NCBI GenBank assembly: GCA_035289305.1
Contig: DATDXN010000026.1
Span: forward strand, 22,329 to 86,328
DNA: 64,000 nucleotides
Origin: DATDXN01 sp035289305
GTDB taxonomy: Bacteria > Patescibacteriota > Microgenomatia > UBA1406 > HO2-37-13b
Direction of reading: 5' to 3'
Of the stretch, positions 1 through 9,841 are shown piece by piece (the stretch's first letter is position 1; every line of letters starts with the position of its first letter). The notes under the pieces were generated by a model that was not told the origin of the DNA, searched no databases, and was given only the letters and a program-made list of their open reading frames with translations. A program made the translations under genes and the position numbers.

Positions 1-1092
1 AAATTACTTGATCAGTATCCAAAAATCAATCCTATAACTCTTGAGGATCACGGGATTTTTGACAATGCGTTCCTCAAAATATGTGCAAAAGTAATAGATG
101 CAATGACCAATGCTAAAAAATTGTATATAGATTACGTCAATAGAAAACGCTTTCATATATATACTACATTTCTGACGAAAGAATTTAAAAAAAATAAAAT
201 AAACATTATTTTTCACTCGCAAACTGGTTTTTTTCCCATGACAGGGTTTAAAAATTGTACAACGGTCTATGATTTAACTCCGATTTTCATGAGTGAATTT
301 CACCGAGAAGAAACAAATGATTTGCATAAAAGAAAACTCGTCTTTGCGCGTCGTTTTTGTGATGGGATTACCTGCATAAGCAACTCGACAAAAAAAGATC
401 TCCTGCGTTACTCGCCCCATTTTAGAAATAAAAAAATAATCGTAGGATATCCGGGACTTGATCCGCATTTTGAGAACAATATCAATTCTATTAATGATCA
501 TAATAAACGTTTTTTTCCTCTACTGAAGAATACGTACAAAAAATATTTGCTCTACTATGGCACTTTTGAACCAAGGAAAAATTTAGCATATCTCACCAAA
601 GCCTTTGCTGATCTGAAAAAAAAAGGAGAGATTCCGCAAGATTTTGGACTAGTTTTGACAGGTGGCGATGGGTGGGGAGGAGTAAAAAATAGTATCGTCG
701 CATTTATCAAAGAAAATTTTATCACACATAGAAATAAATCGATTGTCGTACTTGATTATGTAAATGATACGCATCTTCTTCAACTCATAAAAAATGCGTA
801 CGCAGTTGTGTATCCAAGTCTCTACGAAGGGTTTGGACTACCTGTTTTGGAGAGTATGGCTGTGGGAACACCCGTGATATGTTCAAATAATTCTTCACTT
901 CCCGAGGTTGGAGGGAAAGCGGCTTTGTATGTACAGGCGACTAATTTTTTTGATATTAAACATAAAATAAAGCATCTTGTCAGTCATCCACGTTTAGCAC
1001 AAGAACTCTCGCAAAAAGGTATCATGCAAAGTAAAAAATTCACGTGGGAAAAAACCGCGCATAAAGCGTTACGCCTTTTGGACGGGCTTTAA
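1..1092 (+). CDS. GT4 family glycosyltransferase, 5' end outside window
   Basis: The frame is open from base 1, so the true start lies upstream; the first internal ATG is at 103 but the codons before it read as ordinary protein. The C-terminal half has the GT-B/GT4 signature: a donor-domain opening [10 protein letters not shown] and the EX7E motif in EGFGLPVLE, followed by [17 protein letters not shown]. Such retaining enzymes move a sugar from a nucleotide donor to a lipid-linked or protein acceptor in the cytoplasm; donor and acceptor cannot be read from sequence. It is separated by two bases from a second GT4 gene, so the two are surely co-transcribed. At least 363 residues are present, near the usual full length. 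Confidence 0.9.
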   Translation, partial: KLLDQYPKINPITLEDHGIFDNAFLKICAKVIDAMTNAKKLYIDYVNRKRFHIYTTFLTKEFKKNKINIIFHSQTGFFPMTGFKNCTTVYDLTPIFMSEFHREETNDLHKRKLVFARRFCDGITCISNSTKKDLLRYSPHFRNKKIIVGYPGLDPHFENNINSINDHNKRFFPLLKNTYKKYLLYYGTFEPRKNLAYLTKAFADLKKKGEIPQDFGLVLTGGDGWGGVKNSIVAFIKENFITHRNKSIVVLDYVNDTHLLQLIKNAYAVVYPSLYEGFGLPVLESMAVGTPVICSNNSSLPEVGGKAALYVQATNFFDIKHKIKHLVSHPRLAQELSQKGIMQSKKFTWEKTAHKALRLLDGL

Positions 1093-1094
1093 CT

Positions 1095-2228
1095 ATGAAA
1101 ATCGGCGTTGATATCTCCATGCTTGTGTATCGGGGATCGGGGGTTGCAACATATAGCTATAACTTGGTGAAAAATCTCCTGATATATGAGAAAAATCATG
1201 AATATCGTCTCTTTTATAGCTCGTTGCGCCGTCTCGAAAACTTTTCAGTCCTTGATGAGTTTCGAGAATTGGGGGGGAAAGTGTATGACTTCCGTTTTCC
1301 CCCAAGAGTAATCAAATACTTTTGGAATAGCCATCATATTTTTCCGGTTGAGTGGTTTATCGGAAAAGTGCATATATTCCATTCTTCTGATTTTTTGCGA
1401 CCGCCACTTCTTGAAGGGACGAAAGGAATAACAACCATTCATGACCTGACATGGAAAATATACCCTCAATTTCATACAGAGGATATAATCGCGGCACATG
1501 AAAAGAAACTCGAAAAAACGATTGCTTCTCACGACACGATCATTGTTGACTCACGCAACACAAAAAAAGATTTGTTAAAGTATTACCCGACTATAGAAAA
1601 ATCAAATACAATATATGTTTTATATCCAGGCGTTGATGGACGTTTTAAGCCAATAGAAAATCAAAAAAAAATCAAAAAAGTCTTAGAGAGATATCATCTC
1701 CAATACCCGCAAAAATATCTTCTCTATGTCGGAGCGATTGAACCCAGGAAAAATCTCCTCGGAGCAGTAAAGGTATATGAAGAATTGATACGAGATCAAA
1801 ATTATGCCGATTATGTGTTTTTAATCATCGGTAAAACCGGATGGAAAAATGAATCTTTTTTCAGATATGTAGAAAAAAGAAGACTCCACCAAAAAGTCAT
1901 TTTTGTTGGATATGTTGAGGATGATGATCTTCCCTATTTTTACAGTGGTGCATCTGTTCTTGTATATTTGAGTTTGTACGAAGGTTTTGGATTACCACCG
2001 CTTGAGGCAGCCCGTTGTGGAACTCTCTCCTTACTATACAAAAACTCTTCCTTGCTGGAAATATTTCCTTCTTCTTATCAGTTTGCTGTACTCGGGAACG
2101 AAATATCTACCTTGAAACAGATTTTGAAAAACCCCAAAAAAATCAGTAAACAGTGGTTTGATCAGTTTAGCTGGAAATTGTATGCACGACAGTTCATTCA
2201 ATTATGTCACAATGAGTTGGAATCTTGA
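1095..2228 (+). CDS. GT4 family glycosyltransferase
   Basis: A 377-residue protein with the two-domain GT-B layout. The donor domain opens with YVGAIEPRKNLLGAV and carries the EX7E motif EGFGLPPLE followed by AARCGTLSLLYKNSSLLEIFP. It is paralogous to the gene just upstream (same motif order) but clearly diverged. The start ATG follows the upstream stop by two bases; no Shine-Dalgarno is visible, so translation is probably coupled. Its 3' end overlaps the convergent membrane-protein gene by 22 bp. A seven-G run lies at 1271-1277 inside the coding sequence. Predicted role: addition of one sugar in cell-surface glycan assembly. Confidence 0.9.
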   Translation: MKIGVDISMLVYRGSGVATYSYNLVKNLLIYEKNHEYRLFYSSLRRLENFSVLDEFRELGGKVYDFRFPPRVIKYFWNSHHIFPVEWFIGKVHIFHSSDFLRPPLLEGTKGITTIHDLTWKIYPQFHTEDIIAAHEKKLEKTIASHDTIIVDSRNTKKDLLKYYPTIEKSNTIYVLYPGVDGRFKPIENQKKIKKVLERYHLQYPQKYLLYVGAIEPRKNLLGAVKVYEELIRDQNYADYVFLIIGKTGWKNESFFRYVEKRRLHQKVIFVGYVEDDDLPYFYSGASVLVYLSLYEGFGLPPLEAARCGTLSLLYKNSSLLEIFPSSYQFAVLGNEISTLKQILKNPKKISKQWFDQFSWKLYARQFIQLCHNELES

Positions 2229-4435
2229 AAAGATACCGTATAGAGAAATGCCGAAAGATCTCGCTTATCCAAGTTTTTGGGAAAAACATCAGCTGGTTTT
2301 ATCGTGTCTGAAAATTTAAAAACGAGCCGATTGATGCCTTTTACCATGTGTGTATTGATAACAAATGAGTAGGTTTTTGGGTCTTTCTGCAAAAGAATTT
2401 CCGTGGTTTTACTTTTGTTGATGTATATCTCCATTTTCTGATTTTCAACGAGCGTATATGCCCGAAATTGCACGTTAATAGAGCTCGTATTATTAGTTTT
2501 AAACAACATACGCGCTCTTTTACCCACCACCCACCTCCCTGTAGGTTCCGCAGCAGTCCATCCTTCTGTCAGGTATAAATCACTGTGCTTACTTTCCAAG
2601 TCTATTTTTGATGGTGAGAGAGAATATTCTTCATTTTTTTTGTACAACAATAGATATCCATGATCTTCCATAACTTTCTGAAATCCTATATGAGAAAAGA
2701 GAGCATACGCTGTTTTTGAGTAAACTTCATCTGTCTTAAGCAGAATATAGTGAATATCAAAAAATTCAATTGACCGAGTTATCTCTTTTTGTGCCTTTTC
2801 TGTTATTGTTTTCTCTTGCATGTTTGGTTTATTGATAAGCCGATCTATAGATCCAAAAAGAGGATCATTTTTGTAATAATCAAAAATATCATCTCTGATA
2901 CGGCCGCCATAGAGGCTGAAGATTTTTTGACCGTGCTTGAGTTGTGCCGTAGGCAACCATATCGAATTATAATCTCCCTGAAATCTCAATCCGTCTCGAA
3001 CAGAAAAAGGAACCTCAAGGAGTGGTCCTTTTCCATGAGACTGTATATATGTATATATCTTTGGGGGTATAACTCTAAAATTTGGCATTGGTAAAACAGC
3101 CGTATACGATTGATCAAGAAAAAAAATGAGGATCAGGTTCAAAAAAAATAAATTCCTGCTTATTTTTACTTTGAGTTTATTTTTTGCAACATCATCAATG
3201 ACGAAAGCGGCGATAATTGTTGCAAGAAATATAAACGGAACGATAAATCTGCCCGGCGAACGGGCCATATTGAAATAAGGCGTGATATGGAGAACCAGAT
3301 AGGGTAAAGGAATAGGAAATTTTCTACCCAAAATGTGTAGGAAAGGGCCTAAGGCGAGAATCCAAAAAAAAATACTTATGACAAAAAAAGGCCACATTTT
3401 TTTTATCACTGATTGAGTAATTTGTTTTTTATAAAAAATAAAATAAAAATATGTTCCTAAAATCAAAAAACCCGGATAAATAAAGTTTTCAAAACTTGGC
3501 TTCATAAAAGACATATAATGTAAAGTTATAAATTGGAAAAACTCACCATATATAGGATTTGCACTTCCTGGCATAAAAATACTTATCAAATCAGCAGAAT
3601 ACGTTATACTATCAATGAAACTCACCGCATATACACGGTAGCCAAATAAAAAACTTTCATGCACCTTCATAAACCATGGGAATAAAAGAAATCCTATTGT
3701 TCCAAGTGAGATAAAGACCCACGGAAACAGTTGACGTAACCCGCGTAAAAGTTTCACTCTATCAAAAATAAGGAGAAAGATGGAGAAAGAAAAGCACAAA
3801 AAGGCTATCATGAGAGTATAATAAAGATTGGTAAGCACCGATACACAACAGATTATTCCAAGCAAAAATGCCCAAAATACCTTATTTTTTTTATTTTTGG
3901 TCTCCTTCATACAAAGGGCAAATAGGAAAAAAAGCGAGAATAGATAGAGAGCAAGATACGTGGGATGACCAAAACGGATAACCATAAATGGTGCATAACC
4001 AAAAACCAGACTCATTATGAAGGAGGTTCGCTTACTGACAGTAAGACGCCTCAATAACATATACATACTGATATTTGAAACAAAGATGCTGAAAAGCACA
4101 ATGAATGCAAAAGACTGATGTACGGTAAAAAAAGGTCTGGTAAAGAGAAAATAAAAACCGTTGATTGGTGCCATATCCTCGAGGGCAAAATTCCACCCAA
4201 AAGGATACAGAACCTGCGTGATATCGCTGAAAGGATTTTTTCCTGAAAGAATATTTTTCCTTATTGTCTCCGCTACGTATTCGTAAATCGGCCACTCACC
4301 AAAAATCCCAATTCGATCTGGTAACTCTTTCAATATCAACTGTTGCCAAACGTAAAAATTGAATAAAAAATTTGTCCCCACATAAAAAAAGATTATTATC
4401 AAAAGATAAAATTTTGACTTGAAAAAATTAGACAT
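2207..4435 (-). CDS. family-A giant polytopic membrane protein with C-terminal beta-sandwich
   Basis: A 742-residue protein with about a dozen hydrophobic spans over the first ~460 residues, then a soluble tail. Family-A landmarks are NPF...LYPFGWN near residue 70-80, NGFYFLFTRPFFTVHQ, MYMLLRR, ARSPGRFIVPF, then LLEVPFSVRDGL and YGGRIRDDIFDYYKNDPLFG in the soluble part. The last ~110 residues (from GWTAAEPTGRW to DKRDLSAFLYTVSF) form the module shared with its neighbours. The architecture resembles GT-C glycosyltransferases or YfhO-like proteins that use polyprenyl-phosphate sugars; this is inference, as no catalytic residue is proven. It is the last gene of the minus-strand array and is closest to the plus-strand family-A protein at 25653-27908. 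Confidence 0.8.
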   Translation of the reverse strand: MSNFFKSKFYLLIIIFFYVGTNFLFNFYVWQQLILKELPDRIGIFGEWPIYEYVAETIRKNILSGKNPFSDITQVLYPFGWNFALEDMAPINGFYFLFTRPFFTVHQSFAFIVLFSIFVSNISMYMLLRRLTVSKRTSFIMSLVFGYAPFMVIRFGHPTYLALYLFSLFFLFALCMKETKNKKNKVFWAFLLGIICCVSVLTNLYYTLMIAFLCFSFSIFLLIFDRVKLLRGLRQLFPWVFISLGTIGFLLFPWFMKVHESFLFGYRVYAVSFIDSITYSADLISIFMPGSANPIYGEFFQFITLHYMSFMKPSFENFIYPGFLILGTYFYFIFYKKQITQSVIKKMWPFFVISIFFWILALGPFLHILGRKFPIPLPYLVLHITPYFNMARSPGRFIVPFIFLATIIAAFVIDDVAKNKLKVKISRNLFFLNLILIFFLDQSYTAVLPMPNFRVIPPKIYTYIQSHGKGPLLEVPFSVRDGLRFQGDYNSIWLPTAQLKHGQKIFSLYGGRIRDDIFDYYKNDPLFGSIDRLINKPNMQEKTITEKAQKEITRSIEFFDIHYILLKTDEVYSKTAYALFSHIGFQKVMEDHGYLLLYKKNEEYSLSPSKIDLESKHSDLYLTEGWTAAEPTGRWVVGKRARMLFKTNNTSSINVQFRAYTLVENQKMEIYINKSKTTEILLQKDPKTYSFVINTHMVKGINRLVFKFSDTIKPADVFPKNLDKRDLSAFLYTVSFQDSNSL

Positions 4436-4446
4436 AGCAGCTTATT

Positions 4447-6672
4447 TTACTCAATTCTAATAGATTTAAAATCTGCTGATAAAGTACGGTCATCTTGACT
4501 TATGCCTAATTTAGAGGGTTGATACAGATGAGAAAACGTCAATGTTACCCTATAGACGCCAGATTGTGGTTTTCTTAAGTCAAAGGAATAATCCTGCCAA
4601 ACAGTGGATATATTTTCTTTTCCCACAAATTGGTCATTGAGGTAGACTGACATTTCTTGGGGTTGTTTTAAGGTTAAAACCTCCAGTTTCAGACGTGCAG
4701 CCTGACTGTTTTTGATTACTAAACGCAAAACCGCCTCTTTGGCGTTTGACCATCTCGAAAATGCTTCATTTACACTCCATCCGGAAACTAACAGACTGTC
4801 TTCATAGTTACTTTGACCAAAATAGATCGCCGACAGATCTTCTAAACGCTGTAATAAACAACGATCACTCATACAAAGTCTGCCTAAGATATAGTAGTTA
4901 TTTTGCCATACAATGTCTTTAAAAAGTACACGAGGGGGTATATAATACCTTGGGGATTTTGAAAGTAAAAACAGACCATTTTCCAATGCAGTTTGTTTAG
5001 GCCGTGACTTGTCATCAAAAGTCGTTCTTATGTCTTTTTGAGGGGATAAAAAATATTCTGCCCACAGCTCTCTCCACCATGGCAGTGATGTATTGAGCAA
5101 CCTTTCTGTGTAGATTGGTTCATGTATTTCTTGATTTTTCAGGCTCTGGAGAGAAATTAAACCTTTGTCAACGGCTAAATGATCTTTGATGAAACGAGCG
5201 TTTAATTTTGAGGAGGAAAATAACCCGAGAATGACTACCATGTCTATAAAGAGAATAAGCGACAGATTGATTTTCGGATTATTTTTGGTAAAAAAACCCG
5301 CCACTCCCACAGCAAATAAAAATGAAAACAATGGAATACTGTAAGTAACAATTCTATTAAAAAGCCAAAATTGCGGGCGAATCAAGACAGAAACAAACAA
5401 CACGATATATACTGATACAAAACCTGCGATAAAAAGTTTGTTTTTTGACCTGAAAAATCCAATTATGATAATTAAAATTGTGGTCAAACTTAAAATCCAA
5501 GCGGCTACCGGCGGCAGGGGAGGGAACGAGTGAATGCTGTAAAATCCCATCATTTCAAAAGGGTTAGCATAGGGTAGACGGGGACGGAAAGGCTGCCAAC
5601 CGATGGGTTCTGTAAATTCATTCACCCGGTAAAAAAGCATGAAATTAGCCGCATGAATAACTAAATAAGAAGCGGAAATAAAAACCAATGCTGAAATTTT
5701 CGCAATAGCCCACCAATAGGCACGAGCATAGTTTTTGACCAAAATGGAACGAAGTAGACAATACACACCAATAGGCAATAAAATTAAAATAACACCTTCA
5801 TGATAAGAGAAATATAAAACAACAGCCGCTAACCCTATACTATAATCATATCTGTTAAACCTTTTGTCAAAAACAGCTTCCGAATGAAAATAAGAAGCAA
5901 AAAGAATGATGAGTACTATAGCAAAAGCAGTAAAAATAATCTGACCTAAAAAATTATGATACAACATATAGAGCAAATTGGCATTGAATCCCAGCAAGAA
6001 CACGCTCAAAAAAGCAGCAGAAAAACCATTGACATCATTTTTATACAACGTCTTTGTCAAAAGATACACAAGCGGTAAAGTCAGGCTAAACAACACTACT
6101 TGAAAGATATAGAGGTATTGAAATCCTGCCAATTGGAAGAGATTTAAAAAGAATGAAGTTATGATCGATCCTCCCCATCGATATCCAAATTGAAGCAAAG
6201 TACCGACGGAAACGTCAACTTTACCATGAAGACTTTCTGCGATTGAGTGGTTAATCAAATAATCTGCTGATTGCGCATAAGCATGAATATCATTATTACC
6301 CATGGAAATAGTTGTGGCAAAACCTTGTGTTTTTATCAAAGGATAGAGATTAAAAACAATGTTAATTGTTATTATTACTATGAGAAACAGATCATTTTTT
6401 GAAATAGAAACGATTTTTCTTCTTTTTTTTAAAAAAACAAAACAGTCCAGTAAAACCAGGAATATAATAACGAATGGAGAAATACGTTTAACAGCAAGAC
6501 CAGAGAGTCCTGCGAGGGTCAATGAAAAAATGATAAAAACTATCGCAAACCACGGAGACAACCAAAAAACATATGGTTTGAGCTTGTTGGGAATTAAGAT
6601 CCACGTTAAACCATATCCCAAGAAAAAGAGAAGAAAAATAGTAGCAGTTGTATAAAAAAAAATTTCTATCAT
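4447..6672 (-). CDS. family-B giant polytopic membrane protein with C-terminal beta-sandwich
   Basis: A 741-residue protein with many membrane spans to about residue 480, then a soluble region. Family-B landmarks are NLYPLIKTQGF, ATTISMGNNDIHAYAQSADYL, the GYRWGGS segment after the first periplasmic stretch, LPYANPFEMMGFYSIHSF, then IVWQNNYYILGRLCMSDRC with a conserved Cys pair. The last ~115 residues (GWSVNEAFSRW to DDRTLSADFKSIRIE) are the module also found in family A. The next gene upstream in the operon (6683-8899) is its closest relative, sharing a 35-bp identical DNA segment. A weak AAGG lies 5 nt before the ATG. Probable GT-C-type transferase or glycan-handling membrane protein; function not established. 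Confidence 0.78.
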   Translation of the reverse strand: MIEIFFYTTATIFLLFFLGYGLTWILIPNKLKPYVFWLSPWFAIVFIIFSLTLAGLSGLAVKRISPFVIIFLVLLDCFVFLKKRRKIVSISKNDLFLIVIITINIVFNLYPLIKTQGFATTISMGNNDIHAYAQSADYLINHSIAESLHGKVDVSVGTLLQFGYRWGGSIITSFFLNLFQLAGFQYLYIFQVVLFSLTLPLVYLLTKTLYKNDVNGFSAAFLSVFLLGFNANLLYMLYHNFLGQIIFTAFAIVLIILFASYFHSEAVFDKRFNRYDYSIGLAAVVLYFSYHEGVILILLPIGVYCLLRSILVKNYARAYWWAIAKISALVFISASYLVIHAANFMLFYRVNEFTEPIGWQPFRPRLPYANPFEMMGFYSIHSFPPLPPVAAWILSLTTILIIIIGFFRSKNKLFIAGFVSVYIVLFVSVLIRPQFWLFNRIVTYSIPLFSFLFAVGVAGFFTKNNPKINLSLILFIDMVVILGLFSSSKLNARFIKDHLAVDKGLISLQSLKNQEIHEPIYTERLLNTSLPWWRELWAEYFLSPQKDIRTTFDDKSRPKQTALENGLFLLSKSPRYYIPPRVLFKDIVWQNNYYILGRLCMSDRCLLQRLEDLSAIYFGQSNYEDSLLVSGWSVNEAFSRWSNAKEAVLRLVIKNSQAARLKLEVLTLKQPQEMSVYLNDQFVGKENISTVWQDYSFDLRKPQSGVYRVTLTFSHLYQPSKLGISQDDRTLSADFKSIRIE

Positions 6673-6682
6673 ACATCCTTAC

Positions 6683-8899
6683 TTAATCAAATTTAATTTC
6701 TCTAAAATCAGCCGACATTTCTCTTACATCTTCATGTATGCCTATATCAGATGGTTTATATATGTGAGAAAATTTAAGATCAATTATATGTATGCCATCG
6801 CTCATTTTTTTTAAGTTAAATCGATACTTCTGCCAGTTTGTGGTTATTTCCTTGCTACCTAAAAATTCTCCATCTAAAAAAACAGAGATCGTTTGTGGTG
6901 CTTTAAGCGAATGGGTATCTATAAGTAAACTTGTGTATTTTTTACGAGATACCAATCGTACTTGAGCGGTCAAACCACGTGCCCATCGATGATCTCCTTC
7001 GCTTGCGTGCCATCCGTCAGTGACTAAAGTATCTTCATAGTCATTTTTTCCCATGATGATTCCTGCTAGTTCATCCTTGAAGGCAGTCAAACAACGATCG
7101 CTTTGACAAAGACGACCCAATGCATAGTATTCATTTTCCCAGACTATACTGTTTATAAGCATTTTGGGAGGCTGATAAAAACGAGCTGTCTTGGAAAGTA
7201 AAACTAGACTACTGTCTTTTATTTTGTTTGTTTTTCCGTCAAAATTGAAGGGAGAGTAAATACTCTTATTGGGATATAGAAAATAATCTGTCCACATCTG
7301 CGGCCAAAGACTGATGAGTCCGGTGAATGCTTGTTCTGTGTAGATTGGTTCACGAATTTTTTTATTATCATTTAACTCACGCAGTGAAATGAGAGATTGA
7401 TCAATGGCGATATGTTCTCTGATGAAGCGCTTGTTTAATTTGATTCCCGAATATAGTTCCAACCCCACTAAAATTATGAGCATTATCACGCGCAATAACT
7501 TATGTTTTCGCAAAAGATGAACAAAACCGATGGTGAAAAAAATGAGAAACAAAGGTAGGGTGTAGGTTACGACACGATTATAGGTGAAGAAATTCTTATC
7601 GAGAGGTCCTGTCCAGATAAAAAACGCCAAGAAAAGGATAAGATAACTTGCGCCGATAAGTCTCTTTTTTGACTTCCAAAATCCCACACCGACGATAGAA
7701 ACAACTACCATGCTCAAAATGAGCGCAAGCGCAAAAGGCAGGGGAGAGAATGAGTGAATGCTGTAAAATCCCATCATTTCAAAAGGATTTGCATAAGGAA
7801 TAAGGGGACGGAAAAGTTGCCAACCGATGACGCCGCCAGTATTGCCCGCTTGAAGAAAACTAAGTACAACCCCGTTAACAATAGTAAAAGAAACAGTTAA
7901 AGAAACAATTAAAGCGATTTTCATCAATAATGACCAATAAGCTTTGCTATTTTTACGTCCAAGGATTCTGAAAAAAAGCAGAATTAAAAGAGGTCCGATC
8001 ACAAAAATTGCGCCTTCATGATAGGAAAAATAAAGCACGGAAATCATAATAGCGATTACATAATGATCTTTCGTGAGTTTGCGAGTGTTTTCTTCAGAAG
8101 AAAAAAAGTGGGTATAAAACAAAATAAATAAGAACAACGCCAAAGCCCAAAAAAAGACTTGGCCAAAAAAATCATGATAGATGATATAGAGAAGGTTGGC
8201 ATTAAAACCCATCATGACTAACAGTAAAATTAATCCGAGTATCGTTTCTTTATAAAGCAGTTTCAACAGAATATAAGCTAAGGGTAATGTTAGGGAAAAA
8301 ACAATCGTTTGAAAAAGATAAAAATATTGATAACCCTTCAACTGAAAAATATTCATGAAAAAGGCAGTTACCATCGGCGGCCCCCAACGATAGGAGGATT
8401 GATTAAGACCATATACCGCCTCAAGACCTGGCTTTAAGGAATCTTTTCTTTCAATAAAATTACTTACAATATCATGATCGAGAAAATAATCAGGAGAAAC
8501 CACGTAGACGATCGCGTCATTGTTGCCAAGTGAAACTGTTGTCAAGATTTTTTCCCGTCTGATCAGCGGACTTATGTTAAAAATAACGCTTAAGACAACA
8601 ACAAGAAAAATGATAACATCTTCTTTTACGTGGAAACGGAAGCGCTCTTTGGTTTTCCAAACTATCCATATATTAAAACCAATCATGACAACGATCGCCA
8701 CAGGAGACGATTGTTTGACAGAAAAACCCAAAAGATTGCTTAAGACTAAAAAAAAGACTAAAAAAAAGATACTAAACCATGGTGTGAGCCAAAAAGCATA
8801 GGCTTTTAGTTTTGCGGGGATAAAAAACAAAGTCAACCCAAAACCAAAAAAAAAGACAGTCAGCAAAGTCAAAATCGTAAATAAAAATATACCGATCAT
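6683..8899 (-). CDS. family-B giant polytopic membrane protein with C-terminal beta-sandwich
   Basis: A 739-residue protein from the ATG at 8899. An upstream in-frame Met at 8980 exists, but 8899 gives a clean hydrophobic N-terminus (MIGIFLFTILTLLTVFFFGF) and an ATGA overlap with the preceding gene, so it is preferred. Family-B landmarks are TTVSLGNNDAIVYVVSPDYF, SSYRWGPPMVTAFF, IPYANPFEMMGFYSIHSFSPLP, IVWENEYYALGRLCQSDRC, and the C-terminal module (GWHASEGDHRW to EDVREMSADFREIKF). The order and spacing match the next downstream gene, showing tandem duplication. Predicted inner-membrane glycosyltransferase-like protein; the acceptor or donor cannot be deduced. Confidence 0.78.
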   Translation of the reverse strand: MIGIFLFTILTLLTVFFFGFGLTLFFIPAKLKAYAFWLTPWFSIFFLVFFLVLSNLLGFSVKQSSPVAIVVMIGFNIWIVWKTKERFRFHVKEDVIIFLVVVLSVIFNISPLIRREKILTTVSLGNNDAIVYVVSPDYFLDHDIVSNFIERKDSLKPGLEAVYGLNQSSYRWGPPMVTAFFMNIFQLKGYQYFYLFQTIVFSLTLPLAYILLKLLYKETILGLILLLVMMGFNANLLYIIYHDFFGQVFFWALALFLFILFYTHFFSSEENTRKLTKDHYVIAIMISVLYFSYHEGAIFVIGPLLILLFFRILGRKNSKAYWSLLMKIALIVSLTVSFTIVNGVVLSFLQAGNTGGVIGWQLFRPLIPYANPFEMMGFYSIHSFSPLPFALALILSMVVVSIVGVGFWKSKKRLIGASYLILFLAFFIWTGPLDKNFFTYNRVVTYTLPLFLIFFTIGFVHLLRKHKLLRVIMLIILVGLELYSGIKLNKRFIREHIAIDQSLISLRELNDNKKIREPIYTEQAFTGLISLWPQMWTDYFLYPNKSIYSPFNFDGKTNKIKDSSLVLLSKTARFYQPPKMLINSIVWENEYYALGRLCQSDRCLTAFKDELAGIIMGKNDYEDTLVTDGWHASEGDHRWARGLTAQVRLVSRKKYTSLLIDTHSLKAPQTISVFLDGEFLGSKEITTNWQKYRFNLKKMSDGIHIIDLKFSHIYKPSDIGIHEDVREMSADFREIKFD

Positions 8900-9837
8900 A
8901 TAAATACTAATCCGACCGCGACAGGATTGATAAGGACAGCTAAAATAATAATTTTGATGATTGAAAGAATCATAAACCAACGATCTTTTTTCAAAAACAA
9001 GCTGACTATTGTTAAAAAAAGAAATGCTGCTGCCGCTAATTTAAAACCCGGAGGATAAATCACCGCCAAAGAAGATAGAGTTAAAGCAGTCAATAAGTCA
9101 AACGTATTAAAATGCACAGCAATTTTGCCCGAACGAACGCCTAAAAAATACTCACGAACTAAAATAATCATTGATAAAAAGATTAACACGCAGAGAAAGA
9201 ATGGAAACGTCGGTGGAAAAAACTTTAATAGTAAATAAAATAATCCTAGTAAAATTAATCTTATCGTTATAGTGAGATGCTTGATTAAAATAAAAGCCAA
9301 AGGAAAAAAAACAGTAAGATAAACATTTGGTAAAATTTGAACGATAATGCTCACATCTTGTTTCAAAAGTACCGCAAAATAGGCAATCATTGACGAAATC
9401 CCCACCAGATAATTATTATCAGCAAAGGTATGGTTGAATGGATACGTATCTAAAACGATATGTTTTATGAGAAAATCGCTATTCGTCAATAGGTCAGCAT
9501 TATCCCAAGAAAGGGAGAAAAAGGGGGAAAGAAAAAACAAGAAAAGCCAAATCAGTAGGGTGTTTTTTGAGAAAATAAACGCGAATTTTCTCGTGAACAG
9601 CGCGTATAAAAAAAGAAATAATACTATAAAATTGATAAGATAAATTCCTTGATTCATTGAAAGTCTTCCAAAACTCGAAGCGGTTCCTAAAAGCGCGATG
9701 AGTATCGTACCATAGAGTGGCGCAAACCATAAAGTAATTTTCTTCAGATTTTTGGGAACAAAAATTGATATAAAAGCAAAACCAGTCAGATATAAAATAA
9801 TCAGTATCTCAAAATGAAGTAAAGGGAAATTTTTCAT
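8896..9837 (-). CDS. truncated family-B membrane protein
   Basis: A 313-residue, almost wholly hydrophobic protein matching only the N-terminal half of the family-B proteins. Its segment FDLLTALTLSSLAVIYPPGFK...AVLINPVAVG aligns with WDFLIALCLSSLTTIYPEGL...LVFLINPLSFG in the 604-residue paralogue at 12095-13909, after which it stops. The TGA at 8898-8896 is embedded in ATGA with the start of the next full-length family-B gene. It lacks the RWG motif region in recognisable form, the ANPFE segment, the Cys pair and the beta-sandwich. It may be a decaying copy left by recombination between tandem paralogues, or a half-length subunit working with the neighbour; the intact frame and coupled stop/start are compatible with either. 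Confidence 0.7.
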   Translation of the reverse strand: MKNFPLLHFEILIILYLTGFAFISIFVPKNLKKITLWFAPLYGTILIALLGTASSFGRLSMNQGIYLINFIVLFLFLYALFTRKFAFIFSKNTLLIWLFLFFLSPFFSLSWDNADLLTNSDFLIKHIVLDTYPFNHTFADNNYLVGISSMIAYFAVLLKQDVSIIVQILPNVYLTVFFPLAFILIKHLTITIRLILLGLFYLLLKFFPPTFPFFLCVLIFLSMIILVREYFLGVRSGKIAVHFNTFDLLTALTLSSLAVIYPPGFKLAAAAFLFLTIVSLFLKKDRWFMILSIIKIIILAVLINPVAVGLVFI

Positions 9838-9841
9838 ACTT

